Counted from the first letter of the stretch, positions 1 to 7,806 are shown. The stretch is DNA of 9,378 bases from Moraxellaceae bacterium (GCA_014378805.1 JACMMY010000274.1:1-9378); one strand, 5' to 3'. The notes: generated by a model from the sequence alone, not told the origin. Numbers and translations are program-made.

Positions 1-1681
1 ATGCTAATACTTGGCGATAGCTGCTCTCAGCTTCGCTCCACTGCTGTTGATCGAAGTCAGCGTTGGCTTTCAAAATACTTGCAGTTTTGGTATCGCTCGC
101 ACTCAAGTTGGGTAAAGCCAACACACGACGCGTTAAATCATCAACGATATCAAAACGTTTACGATCTAAGTATTGCCCTGCCATTGCCAATAAGACAATT
201 GACGAACTCTTATCCGCTGGGAATGTTGTGGCGTATTGCTCGCTGCTCACACGCTGTAAATCGAGCCACTCATCTTGCTTCTGAGCAGGTTGATTGGCCA
301 ATTCTTTTGCATGTGCTTGATAGGACAACAGCGCGAAATAACCCATTTCACTCGGTTTAGCAGCAGGTTTTTTATACGCTAGTGCTTCAAAGTAAGGAAT
401 TGCATCCTCAAATTTTCCGCCATTATATAACGCTTCTGCTAGACGCTGTTGAACACGCATCATATCCGCAGGCTCTGTCGCCAATGCCAATTGCTTATGA
501 TACAAATCAGCAGCATGTAGATAATCAGCAGTCGACTTCTGAGTTTGACCAACCGCATCATAATGCTTCGCTAGATCGTCCAACTGCGATTTGAGTGCTG
601 GGCGTAGCGTTGCTTGTAGTTCAGGGCTAGCAGTTTTAAAGTAGTTTTGATCCACATCGTAACGCTGCACAAAGTCATTTTTCGAGCGGATAATATCTTG
701 TGCAAAATTCGCTTCTTTGTAGACAGTAATTGCATCCGTACTGAAAACAGCTGCTTGAGCATCTTGCGGATGACGCTGAATAAAACCTTCATAGACTTTT
801 GCAATATCAAGTAATTGTTTCTGTTCACGATAACGATCACCCACTTGGCGATACATTAACGCTTCTTCATCAGTCAGCGGCTTACTATCATAGTATTTTG
901 CCAATGCAGGTACACCGCCTAACTGAACAAAAATCGAAGATAACGTGCGATAGCTATCCTGCAGCAACAATGCATCGCGCTTATTTTCTAATGCGCGAGC
1001 TTGTAAGCTATCAATTAAACTCTGAAATGGAGGAATCGCCTCTTCAAAGCGTCCGTCTTTATAGAGTGACCACGCATAGAAATACTGCGCTTGCTGTTTG
1101 TATTTACTCTCACCCAAATTCAGAACAGCTTTGTATTCTTTCGTCGCAAACTGATATTGTTTGCGATTAAATGCCGCTTCAGCAATCCTGAAATGGGCTT
1201 CCGCGGCATAAGGTGAATCAGGGAAACGTTTCAACATTTCACTCAGTACTGCCGCAGCATCATCTGCATGACCTAATTGATCGTGGCTACTCGCCAACTC
1301 ATAATACAACTCTACGCTTTGATCACTTGCAGGCGTAGATTTAATCTGCTCTTGATAAAATTCGACACGACTTTTAAGATTCGCATTTTCATCGGCGCCG
1401 CCCAACTGTTTGCTTTTGATTTTTCGGGCAAGGTCTAAATAGGCATTGATGGCTTTCGGATCACGGGATTCACGCGCTTTCTTCATCATGCGATCATAAA
1501 GTTGCTTATCAATGCGCGCTTCTTCAGCCGATGACAATTGCGGGGCATGAATCGCCTTGGTTGAGGTTTCTGGCGCTGCGTTTTCCAAGTCCGCAAGTGT
1601 CCCTGTCAACGCAAAGGATGACATTGATACGGCCTCTAAACTTAATAAAGCCAATAACAGCTTGGATACCGCACGACGCAT
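1..1681 (-). CDS. Large exported TPR protein, C-terminus beyond the left edge
   Basis: The minus-strand frame from the ATG at 1681-1679 stays open for 560 codons to the window edge; I checked every codon and found no stop. A GGGGA ribosome binding site (1694-1690) lies 8 nt before the ATG. Residues 1-24 form a Sec signal peptide (basic MRRAVSK, hydrophobic LLLALLSL, cleavage near SSFA), with no lipobox cysteine, so a soluble periplasmic product is expected. Helical TPR-type repeats are visible at about 123-155 (ELYYELASSHDQLGHADDA), 160-192 and 197-230, and again near 404-432 and 505-560. The protein starts 75 nt after the preceding gene and is probably in the same operon. Its repeat pattern resembles large TPR proteins found beside ExbB/ExbD/TonB-type or AglT-like gene sets; that relation is from memory. 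TPR proteins act as protein-binding scaffolds; the partner is unknown. Confidence 0.85.
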   Translation of the reverse strand, partial: MRRAVSKLLLALLSLEAVSMSSFALTGTLADLENAAPETSTKAIHAPQLSSAEEARIDKQLYDRMMKKARESRDPKAINAYLDLARKIKSKQLGGADENANLKSRVEFYQEQIKSTPASDQSVELYYELASSHDQLGHADDAAAVLSEMLKRFPDSPYAAEAHFRIAEAAFNRKQYQFATKEYKAVLNLGESKYKQQAQYFYAWSLYKDGRFEEAIPPFQSLIDSLQARALENKRDALLLQDSYRTLSSIFVQLGGVPALAKYYDSKPLTDEEALMYRQVGDRYREQKQLLDIAKVYEGFIQRHPQDAQAAVFSTDAITVYKEANFAQDIIRSKNDFVQRYDVDQNYFKTASPELQATLRPALKSQLDDLAKHYDAVGQTQKSTADYLHAADLYHKQLALATEPADMMRVQQRLAEALYNGGKFEDAIPYFEALAYKKPAAKPSEMGYFALLSYQAHAKELANQPAQKQDEWLDLQRVSSEQYATTFPADKSSSIVLLAMAGQYLDRKRFDIVDDLTRRVLALPNLSASDTKTASILKANADFDQQQWSEAESSYRQVLA

Positions 1682-1689
1682 ATACACTA

Positions 1690-1694
1690 TCCCC
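1690..1694 (-). promoter_or_regulatory. Ribosome binding site of the large TPR gene
   Basis: Minus-strand GGGGA, 8 nt before the ATG at 1681. It supports this start, and the signal peptide that follows directly agrees. Confidence 0.6.
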
Positions 1695-1756
1695 GATCTT
1701 TTGAATCTTTATTGATAACGACTTTCATAACAAAATAAATGATTTTATCGAATCGT

Positions 1757-3589
1757 TTATTTCCGGCTGGCACGCGTACTTGATGAACGCTCAGCACTCA
1801 CACGCTGTAAGCCCAACAAGGCTTCTGTTAAATAATGATCGATCTGAAGCTGTTTCTGATCCAAGGATACTCGGATCTGTGCAAGCAGCGCTTTTTGATC
1901 CTGTGCTTCTGATTTTTGAAAATCAGATTTCACTTTAGTCAACAACACGCGAACCGATTTAATGTCTGTTTGATCTTCTTTATCAGTCACTTGAATAGAC
2001 TCAAGAACCGCCAGCTGTTTTTCGTAGTCAGCCAATTTACTTTGCAGCAACTGGGTTTGTTGAACCTGCTGCAAAATCGTTAGAATCTCACTGCGCTCTA
2101 ACAACTGAGCCCATACACCTGCTAAAGGAGTTTGTGGAATTTTCGGCAGTCCGAGCAAAATTGGATCAGAGGCCTCTACTGGAAAGGTTTTAAGTGCATC
2201 TAATTTTTCCAGATCACCATCAAACTGGCTTAACTTCACCGTTTCTTCTTTGTAAATTTGGATTGCAGCACGATAGCGATCAGCCGCATTAGGATCCTGC
2301 TGATCCTCTAAGGCACTGGCAGACATCAACCAACCTTCTTGTACCAGTGGATCTGATGGATTTCTTTTCACTAACTCATTCGAAAAATTAAAGCTGCGAG
2401 GATAATCTTTGAGTCGATAGTAAATATGTGCGCTGGTCAATAAGGCTTGATTACTATATGGACTATCCAATTGTACATTGCGAAGGGCCGTTTTTGCTAA
2501 TTCTGGCTCATCACGAATTAATCGCAAATATGCTAAAGACAAGGCTATTTTATCATTGAGATTCGCAGATTCACGCGTCGTAATAGAATCATCGATTAAA
2601 TCACCACCTGACAATGCACTCTTGGTAAATGTAGATCCATTTCCAATTTCACGTGACTCAATCAAACTCGGCTTGTATTTTTTATTGTAACTATAACTAC
2701 TCGACCAACCATTCTGGTCATAACCTACAACTTTATCTTTTTCGGCAACTTGATTTGATTTTTTGCTCGCTAACGCCGATTCCGAAGGTGTAATAATCGG
2801 TTTTAGCGGTGGCATTTTATCCTTCATCAAATCATCTAAAATACGCGTCGCAGATAGCTCGTGCTCTTTTTGAACTTGAATGTCTTTCGGTGTTAATTTT
2901 TCATCTTTTTCGAGATGTTTCTTCTGCAATAAAGCCAAGGCTAAATTATATCGGGATAATTTGCGATAATAGCGTAAGGGTGTCTGGAAGGTTTGCAAAG
3001 CCTCCACAGCATCTTCTGGATGATCGGTACGCGCCAGCAGATTCGTGACCATGACCATACGTTCGCTTTCTTGTTTCGGTGACAACAAGCTCGGAGGATC
3101 ACGTAAGAAGTTAAGCGCCAAAGAATCTTGACCTGTTTGGTACAATAACTTTCCAAAATTGAGCCACGGATCATTACGATTATTTGCAGTGACATCACTA
3201 CCACCAGCACGCGTTAAGGCCGCAACCGCTTCGCGCGGCAATCCATATTGAGTATATAAGTTACTCAACATGGTATTACCGATACCCGATGCATTGAAGG
3301 CTAACTGACGATTGGCAAGCATCGTTGTTAATGCGTCATACGGCCTACCTTGATAATACGCATACATCACCTGAGCAAAACCAGGTTCTCGCGCATCTCT
3401 ACGCAATTCGAGCGGTGTCGCATGCGCCGCACTTGCTGTGAGCAACACAGTTATTGTCAATGCGCCTAAGCGCTGAATAGATGGCAATCTCATGACATTC
3501 GTAAGCATCATATTAATTTTAGTTTTTTTCGTTTTGATTGGCTGTGAAGGCAATTTAGTTGAGAGGGTTGGAAGACGTAAATTAGTCAT
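1757..3589 (-). CDS. Exported protein with TPR-like helices and C-terminal coiled coil (610 aa), function unknown
   Basis: The start chosen is the ATG at 3589-3587, which has a GGAG ribosome binding site 5 nt upstream; a TTG five codons earlier lacks that support. Stop is TAA at 1759-1757. Residues about 33-57 look like a signal peptide (MRLPSIQR, then LGALTITVLLTASAAHA). With the SD-backed start it carries an unusually long basic n-region of about 32 residues; ATGs at codons 27, 28 and 33 would give a more usual signal but have no visible ribosome binding site. Residues 70-220 and 340-420 are TPR-like helical hairpins, for example QALLTSAHIYYRLKDYPRSF at 381-400. A Lys/Ser-rich, probably disordered linker spans about 225-340, and 500-600 is a Gln/Leu-rich coiled coil. 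It overlaps the preceding 195-codon gene by 8 nt, implying translational coupling and shared function. I do not recognise a named family; a periplasmic scaffold role is inferred. Confidence 0.85.
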   Translation of the reverse strand: MTNLRLPTLSTKLPSQPIKTKKTKINMMLTNVMRLPSIQRLGALTITVLLTASAAHATPLELRRDAREPGFAQVMYAYYQGRPYDALTTMLANRQLAFNASGIGNTMLSNLYTQYGLPREAVAALTRAGGSDVTANNRNDPWLNFGKLLYQTGQDSLALNFLRDPPSLLSPKQESERMVMVTNLLARTDHPEDAVEALQTFQTPLRYYRKLSRYNLALALLQKKHLEKDEKLTPKDIQVQKEHELSATRILDDLMKDKMPPLKPIITPSESALASKKSNQVAEKDKVVGYDQNGWSSSYSYNKKYKPSLIESREIGNGSTFTKSALSGGDLIDDSITTRESANLNDKIALSLAYLRLIRDEPELAKTALRNVQLDSPYSNQALLTSAHIYYRLKDYPRSFNFSNELVKRNPSDPLVQEGWLMSASALEDQQDPNAADRYRAAIQIYKEETVKLSQFDGDLEKLDALKTFPVEASDPILLGLPKIPQTPLAGVWAQLLERSEILTILQQVQQTQLLQSKLADYEKQLAVLESIQVTDKEDQTDIKSVRVLLTKVKSDFQKSEAQDQKALLAQIRVSLDQKQLQIDHYLTEALLGLQRVSAERSSSTRASRK

Positions 3590-4169
3590 GTTGACTCCAT
3601 TCAACCAATTTCAATGGAAGCTCTCCAACTCCAGGACGCTCAATCAGTTGAATACCTAAAATATCTTTCGGCACTGTTTTCTTAAATTCGATACGTTGGG
3701 TGATCTTTTCATGATTATTTTGCAGTACGGTGACATCAAGTACATGAATGCCTACGCTCAGGTTTGCGTCCATCACTGTGTCAGAACCTCCTTTAAGCAG
3801 TGCATCAAGTGCAACTTGATCATATTGTCTATCAGGCAGTACACGACCATCTAATGAGATCTGAATGGTATTCACCGTCAATTTACTTTTAGGTGTCAAC
3901 CCAAATAGCAATTGTGTTCTTTGAGGCAGCAAAAGACGCTGCTTGAGATGCGCTAAATCGCGATCAAGTTGGAGAACATCAGACTTGGCATCTTCGAGGT
4001 TACTCGGCGCTGGTAACGCATCATCAGCGAGCACAGGATTGCACAACGAGCACAAAACAATTGCAGTGCCTAGCAGGGCTCCATGCCAATGTAAACCTGA
4101 AGAAACCAATCTTGAATACGCTACACGAAGAAAATCATGGGATGAGCGGAGTTGGATAGGTTGAATCAT
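3582..4169 (-). CDS. Small exported protein (195 aa), function unknown
   Basis: ATG at 4169-4167, TAA at 3584-3582. The ribosome binding site is weak, so the start is the best available rather than proven. Residues about 25-48 form a hydrophobic export signal (ALLGTAIVLCSLCNPVLA) after a long polar n-region; cleavage is expected before DDALP, leaving about 147 residues in the periplasm. The mature part begins with a charged helix (57-80, EDAKSDVLQLDRDLAHLKQR), followed by an alternating hydrophobic pattern typical of a beta-sandwich (86-165), with LTVNTIQISLDGRVLPDRQY as the clearest strand pair and GIHVLDVTV as another. The two cysteines (40, 43) lie within the signal and do not match a lipobox. 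Its stop overlaps the next gene's start by 8 nt, so the two are coupled. I do not assign a function; a partner or chaperone for the TPR proteins downstream is the most natural guess. Confidence 0.8.
   Translation of the reverse strand: MIQPIQLRSSHDFLRVAYSRLVSSGLHWHGALLGTAIVLCSLCNPVLADDALPAPSNLEDAKSDVLQLDRDLAHLKQRLLLPQRTQLLFGLTPKSKLTVNTIQISLDGRVLPDRQYDQVALDALLKGGSDTVMDANLSVGIHVLDVTVLQNNHEKITQRIEFKKTVPKDILGIQLIERPGVGELPLKLVEWSQHD
3595..3598 (-). promoter_or_regulatory. Ribosome binding site deciding the start of the 610-aa gene
   Basis: Minus-strand GGAG, 5 nt before the ATG at 3589 and inside the last codons of the upstream gene. It favours this ATG over the TTG at 3604 and over ATGs further inside. 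Confidence 0.6.
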
Positions 4170-4200
4170 GTTATCTACAAATTTATTATTCCTGACGCAG

Positions 4201-4230
4201 ATTAGGGCACAACTATGAGGGATAAGTCAA
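4201..4230 (-). promoter_or_regulatory. Possible sigma-70 promoter for the envelope cluster
   Basis: Minus-strand TTGACT (4230-4225, five of six to the -35 consensus), 18-nt spacer, CCTAAT (4206-4201, four of six to the -10). Transcription would start about 25 nt before the ATG at 4169. The site lies downstream of the likely piuC terminator, which makes a separate promoter sensible. No Fur-like palindrome was seen here. Unproven. Confidence 0.35.
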
Positions 4231-4273
4231 AGGCCGGAAGCCACATTTTTTTTATTTAAATGCGATTGTTTTT

Positions 4274-4303
4274 AAAAAAATAGGCTTTTTGCCCTAATTT
4301 TTA
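4274..4303 (-). terminator. Likely intrinsic terminator of piuC
   Basis: On the minus strand a short imperfect stem (TAGGGC, AAAAA loop, GCCTA, with a bulged G) is followed by seven Ts, about 33 nt after the piuC stop. The stem is weak, so termination may be partial, allowing some read-through into the downstream cluster. Confidence 0.5.
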
Positions 4304-4335
4304 GATTAAACGCTTAAAACGTTAAAAAACACGAT

Positions 4336-5031
4336 TTACACATTCGACCACATACGCAATAAATTATGATAAACCCCAGTCAACTGAACCAGCGCAGAAT
4401 GCTCAGAAGCGACCGTATTGAGCTGCTGTATCGACTGATCAAGGTCAAATAATACCGTTCGCTGGGCATCGTCACGCACTAAACTTTGAATCCAAAAAAA
4501 TGAGGCAACGCGAGCCCCTCGTGTTACTGGATTAACTTTATGTAAGCTGGTTGAGGGATAAAGAATCAAGTGTCCAGCGGGAAGTTTGACACTTTTGGCA
4601 CCATAAGTGTCTTCAATCAAAAGTTCACCGCCTTCATATTCATCAGGCTGACTTAGAAATAATGTCGCAGAAATATCGGTTCGTACACGCTCAATCACGC
4701 GTTGACCATCTACGCTACGAATATCACGAATGGCATTATCGACATGCAATCCAAAGTGTCCACCCGATTGATAGCAATTAAACAGTGGTGGAAAGATCTT
4801 TAATGGTAATGCTGCAGAAATAAATAATGGATTTTGATTTAAAACGTTCAGAATCATTGACGCCAATTGCTGAGCAATCGGATGTCCTTCAGGCAATTGC
4901 AAATTATGCTTCGCCTTCGCTGACTGATGCCCTGCGGTAATCTTACCGTCCGCCCAATCCGCTTGACTGAGCAGATGACGGCATGTCAGAACTTGTTCCG
5001 CACTCAATACATTCGGAATTTGTAGCAGCAT
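4336..5031 (-). CDS. piuC: Fe(II)/2-oxoglutarate-dependent dioxygenase PiuC (YbiX family, PKHD-type hydroxylase)
   Basis: A cytoplasmic oxygenase of 231 residues, in line with the family's roughly 225-230. It aligns well from memory with E. coli YbiX: start LLQIPNVLSAEQV, substrate-side VKLPAGHLILYPSTSLHKV, and the C-terminal YHNLLRMWS. The Fe(II) ligands are visible as His96-x-Asp98 (FGLHVDNAI) and His164 (SLHKV), and Arg174 (RGARVASF) fits the 2-oxoglutarate-binding arginine. The start is the ATG at 5031, with a GAGTG-type ribosome binding site 6 nt upstream; a GTG three codons earlier (5040) has no such site. Family members are found next to PiuA/Fiu siderophore receptors and are iron-repressed, as here, where the receptor gene lies 186 nt upstream in the same direction. 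The natural substrate is not firmly established; processing of imported catechol siderophores is the usual suggestion. Confidence 0.93.
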   Translation of the reverse strand: MLLQIPNVLSAEQVLTCRHLLSQADWADGKITAGHQSAKAKHNLQLPEGHPIAQQLASMILNVLNQNPLFISAALPLKIFPPLFNCYQSGGHFGLHVDNAIRDIRSVDGQRVIERVRTDISATLFLSQPDEYEGGELLIEDTYGAKSVKLPAGHLILYPSTSLHKVNPVTRGARVASFFWIQSLVRDDAQRTVLFDLDQSIQQLNTVASEHSALVQLTGVYHNLLRMWSNV

Positions 5032-5040
5032 AGCGTTCAC

Positions 5041-5100
5041 TCGAATCTAATAAAAATGATGCACATTCAACTTACTTTAACATTCAAAACAAAGATGTTC
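5041..5100 (-). promoter_or_regulatory. Probable control region of piuC with weak Fur-like site and direct repeat
   Basis: This AT-rich stretch lies between the piuA terminator and piuC, so piuC should have its own promoter here. A Fur-like match on the minus strand around ATCATT matches about 11 of 19 consensus positions, which is weak. An 8-bp direct repeat, ACATTCAA at 5063-5070 and 5080-5087 on the plus strand, has a 17-nt period. I found no convincing -35/-10 pair. Confidence 0.3.
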
Positions 5101-5102
5101 GC

Positions 5103-5142
5103 AAAAAAACACCAGCTCCATAAGCATGGCGCTGGTGTTTTT
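5103..5142 (-). terminator. Intrinsic terminator after piuA
   Basis: A 12-bp perfect stem (5105-5116 with 5131-5142, core ACACCAGC/GCTGGTGT) carries an inner CCAT/ATGG mini-stem and ends on the minus strand in a run of seven Ts. It lies about 75 nt after the piuA stop. T residues on both sides make it potentially bidirectional, but no plus-strand gene is present. Confidence 0.88.
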
Positions 5143-5145
5143 GAG

Positions 5146-5183
5146 GATTAGATCAGAAATTCAAATAGCTTCATGATCTAATC
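5146..5183. repeat. 10-bp perfect inverted repeat in the piuA 3' region
   Basis: GATTAGATCA (5146-5155) and TGATCTAATC (5174-5183) are exact reverse complements with an 18-nt loop. In the transcript this hairpin would stand between the piuA stop and the terminator, perhaps protecting the 3' end or serving as a processing or binding site. Confidence 0.6.
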
Positions 5184-5217
5184 TAACCCTTACATTGCTT
5201 GTCTATAAGACCACTGA

Positions 5218-7704
5218 TTAAAAGTGATAGTTCAAGTTCAGCACTGCTGATCGCGTATCACCGGGAGTTGCCCAACCATTATTACGGATTGCGGTGTAGT
5301 ACTCTTTATCAAACACATTCTTCACATTGAGTTGTGCACTCAGTTTACGCGTGAATTTATACGTTACCGCTAAATTATTCACAAAATAGCCTTGTGATTC
5401 TGCCAATGGAATCGTGGTGCGACCTGCGTATTTGGCTGGAATGTTGCCAGTGCCAGTCCCTGAAACCAAAATACCTGCATGCTGTGACAAATAAGTAGGA
5501 CCTTGGTATGTAATGCCGTAACCCAATTGCAGCTTACGCGTCACATCATAAGTCGTCCACAAGCTTGCTGCCAACTCAGGCACGTTCAATAAAGAATCGC
5601 CTTTAGTGAAGTCAGCCTGCGTCCCATTGACACCCCCCGCTGCGACATAGTCGGATGCACCTTGCAACACTTCGCTACGCTGGGCAGTGACGTTGGCAAA
5701 TACAGACCAGTCACGCGTCAACAATCCTGCCGCACCCAGTTCGAGACCTCGAACACGCGCACTGCCATCCAAGGTTTGTGAACCAGAAGGATTGTTTGGA
5801 TTCGATGGATCAGCTACTTTATAGTTGCTACGGTCAGTCTCAAATGCAGCCGCCGTCAATGACAACTTACGATCCAACAAATCCCACTTGGTTCCAATCT
5901 CATAAGTAACGGCTGTTTCTGGCTTCACATGACAAGTATTTGTAGCAAGTGCAGTTGAAGACGCTGCTGTTGTCGAACATGATGTACCGCTGACTGTTGC
6001 TGCTGAAGGTGTTTTCGAGTTGCTATAAGAAATATAGAAACTCGCTGGTTCGATTGGCTTGTAAACCAAACCTGCTTTATACGACCATACTCTGGAATTA
6101 TCTTCGACTGGAACGGTCGTTAATATCCCACCACCATTCACGGGTGTTGCATAGGTCAGGGTTGTCGACTCACCATTACTCCGGTCATAACGAACGCCTA
6201 CATTGGCTTGCCATTGCTCGTTAAACTTCGCTGTATCAAACAGATAAACCGCTTGGTTCGTCAATGTCCCCGCTGTGGTAGACGATTGAATATAGTTATA
6301 CGGACCCGTGTAATTCGTCGTTGGTGAATTAATATTAATGATCGGCAACACTGGATTTGGTGTGGCACCGCCTGCGTTACGAAATACGTTACCCGTGCTC
6401 AGATCATAGTTCTCGCTCGTCAATGCAAGACCCGTCACCAAGGCGTGTTCAACACCTGCGGTATTAAACTTCCAAGTCAGATCAGTATGATTCGCCAATA
6501 ATTTGTTGGTTGTATCTCGTAAATTACCACGCGGTCCGCCTGGGTTAAATGTACCTGCGGCTAAACCAGCAATACACGGTTGATAACCCGACACATTAGT
6601 TGTGATTACGCCTGCAGCATTCGCTGTTTGCGCCCAGCCCGCTGGCGATAAACCATTATTCAAACACAGCGAACCTTTACCAGCAGTCACTGTTTGCTGC
6701 GGTGGATCCACAATCGTCAGTTGCTCAATTTGTGCAGCTTTTGCAATGTTACGGATTGAAAAACTATCATTGAACTCATGCTCAAACAATGCTGTCAATG
6801 AATTAACGGTTGATTTTTGCTTATCGACATTGGCATATCCAAAATAACCACTTGGATCAATAACCTGCACTGGACGACCGTTGTAATAAGGTACGCCGTA
6901 TTGCGGCGTGTTGTTGTCCGTTTGATACAAATAGCTCAGCGTAAAGCGAGTGGGTGTGCCGAGTCCAAATGTAATCGATGGTGCAAATCCCCAACGCTTC
7001 ATGTTTTCGACATCACGACCAGGAATATCATTTTGATGCGCCATGAGATTTACACGCACAGCGGTCGTCTCATCGAGTTTTTGATTCGCATCTAAGGTCG
7101 TGCGATAGTAGCCATCTGTACCAATGCCAACGCCTACATCCGCAAAATTTCTGTTTTCTGGCGCTTTGCTCACCAAGTTGACTGAACCACCAATCGAACC
7201 AGAACCCGAATTCGTCGAGTTAGAACCTTTAATCACTTCAATTTGCTGGATATTAAAAGGGTCCGTCCGTGAAAATACAGCACTTTCACGCATACCATCG
7301 ACAGTAATGTCGTTGCTAGAATTGAAACCACGGATATTGATTTTATCGCCGAAACCACCGCCCCCCTCACCCGCACCAAACGTAATTCCTGGCACAGCAC
7401 TCAGAATTTCACGCAGGGAAAGCATGCCTTGATCTTCAATGACTTTTTTGTCCAAAACAGTAATCGTCTGCGGCGTATCGCGCAGTGATTCTGTATATTT
7501 TGGCGACTGTATTTTAGTCACCTGATAAGTTGGTTTGTTTTTCGCACGGACTTTAATTGTCGGCAATGTCGCAGTAGTGGCTGATTCTGACTGTTGTTCT
7601 GCAGCCATACTGATACTGGGTAATGTTGCTAACGCCAACATGACTGTTGAAACTTTATTCGGTTTAAATGATTGACCACTCTTACGACCAGCACGTGTAC
7701 TCAT
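5218..7704 (-). CDS. piuA: TonB-dependent catecholate siderophore receptor, PiuA/Fiu class
   Basis: Outer-membrane receptor of 828 residues. The ATG at 7704 has GAGGA (7717-7713) 8 nt upstream, which favours it over a TTG five codons earlier. Residues 1-34 are a long signal peptide (basic MSTRAGRKS..., VMLALATLPSISMA). The TonB box is likely TIKV at 49-52. The plug domain runs about 72-182 with SLRDTPQTITVLD, the glycine-rich GAGEGGGGFGD, INIRGF, ITVDGMRE and IEVIKG motifs, and the remainder is a 22-strand barrel ending in KNVFDKEYY and the terminal aromatic of NLNYHF. Two extracellular loops each contain a cysteine pair (GSLCLNN...YQPCIAG and GTSCSTT...NTCHVK), as is common in Fiu-type receptors. 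The class imports ferric catechol compounds, and PiuA homologues also take up siderophore-conjugated beta-lactams. A promoter with Fur-like sites precedes it and piuC follows. The PiuA rather than Fiu/CirA label rests on the piuC neighbour and C-terminal similarity. Confidence 0.9.
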   Translation of the reverse strand: MSTRAGRKSGQSFKPNKVSTVMLALATLPSISMAAEQQSESATTATLPTIKVRAKNKPTYQVTKIQSPKYTESLRDTPQTITVLDKKVIEDQGMLSLREILSAVPGITFGAGEGGGGFGDKINIRGFNSSNDITVDGMRESAVFSRTDPFNIQQIEVIKGSNSTNSGSGSIGGSVNLVSKAPENRNFADVGVGIGTDGYYRTTLDANQKLDETTAVRVNLMAHQNDIPGRDVENMKRWGFAPSITFGLGTPTRFTLSYLYQTDNNTPQYGVPYYNGRPVQVIDPSGYFGYANVDKQKSTVNSLTALFEHEFNDSFSIRNIAKAAQIEQLTIVDPPQQTVTAGKGSLCLNNGLSPAGWAQTANAAGVITTNVSGYQPCIAGLAAGTFNPGGPRGNLRDTTNKLLANHTDLTWKFNTAGVEHALVTGLALTSENYDLSTGNVFRNAGGATPNPVLPIININSPTTNYTGPYNYIQSSTTAGTLTNQAVYLFDTAKFNEQWQANVGVRYDRSNGESTTLTYATPVNGGGILTTVPVEDNSRVWSYKAGLVYKPIEPASFYISYSNSKTPSAATVSGTSCSTTAASSTALATNTCHVKPETAVTYEIGTKWDLLDRKLSLTAAAFETDRSNYKVADPSNPNNPSGSQTLDGSARVRGLELGAAGLLTRDWSVFANVTAQRSEVLQGASDYVAAGGVNGTQADFTKGDSLLNVPELAASLWTTYDVTRKLQLGYGITYQGPTYLSQHAGILVSGTGTGNIPAKYAGRTTIPLAESQGYFVNNLAVTYKFTRKLSAQLNVKNVFDKEYYTAIRNNGWATPGDTRSAVLNLNYHF

Positions 7705-7712
7705 AAACAAAA

Positions 7713-7717
7713 TCCTC
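7713..7717 (-). promoter_or_regulatory. Ribosome binding site of piuA
   Basis: Minus-strand GAGGA with an 8-nt spacer to the ATG at 7704; it decides the start in favour of that ATG. Confidence 0.75.
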
Positions 7718-7806
7718 AAACTAAACTCTAAATGCTGGCTATGTCGTGCACTTTTTTAGTGATACAAAATCGAAACTAAAAATCACGTCACTCGCTGTAT
7801 CTGACA

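Noticed and set aside
1..360. Plus-strand open frame starting at the first base
   Set aside because: It lies wholly opposite the large TPR gene, has no ribosome binding site in view, and encodes nothing recognisable. The same applies to other plus-strand frames such as 799-1170, 6817-7095 and 7124-7432.
571..840. Minus-strand open frames 571-840 and 2941-3210
   Set aside because: They sit in other frames inside well-supported TPR coding sequences and show composition-driven residues only.
4231..4255. Terminator-like GGC/GCC mini-stem with a T run on the plus strand
   Set aside because: Only a 3-bp stem and no plus-strand gene upstream of it.
5148..5174. Eight-codon minus-strand ORF (MKLFEFLI) in the piuA 3' region
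   Set aside because: No ribosome binding site, very short, and it overlaps the inverted repeat; most likely chance.
7361..7366. Six-C run inside piuA as a possible phase-variation tract
   Set aside because: Six bases is short for slippage-based switching, and the run encodes the glycine-rich plug motif common to this receptor class.
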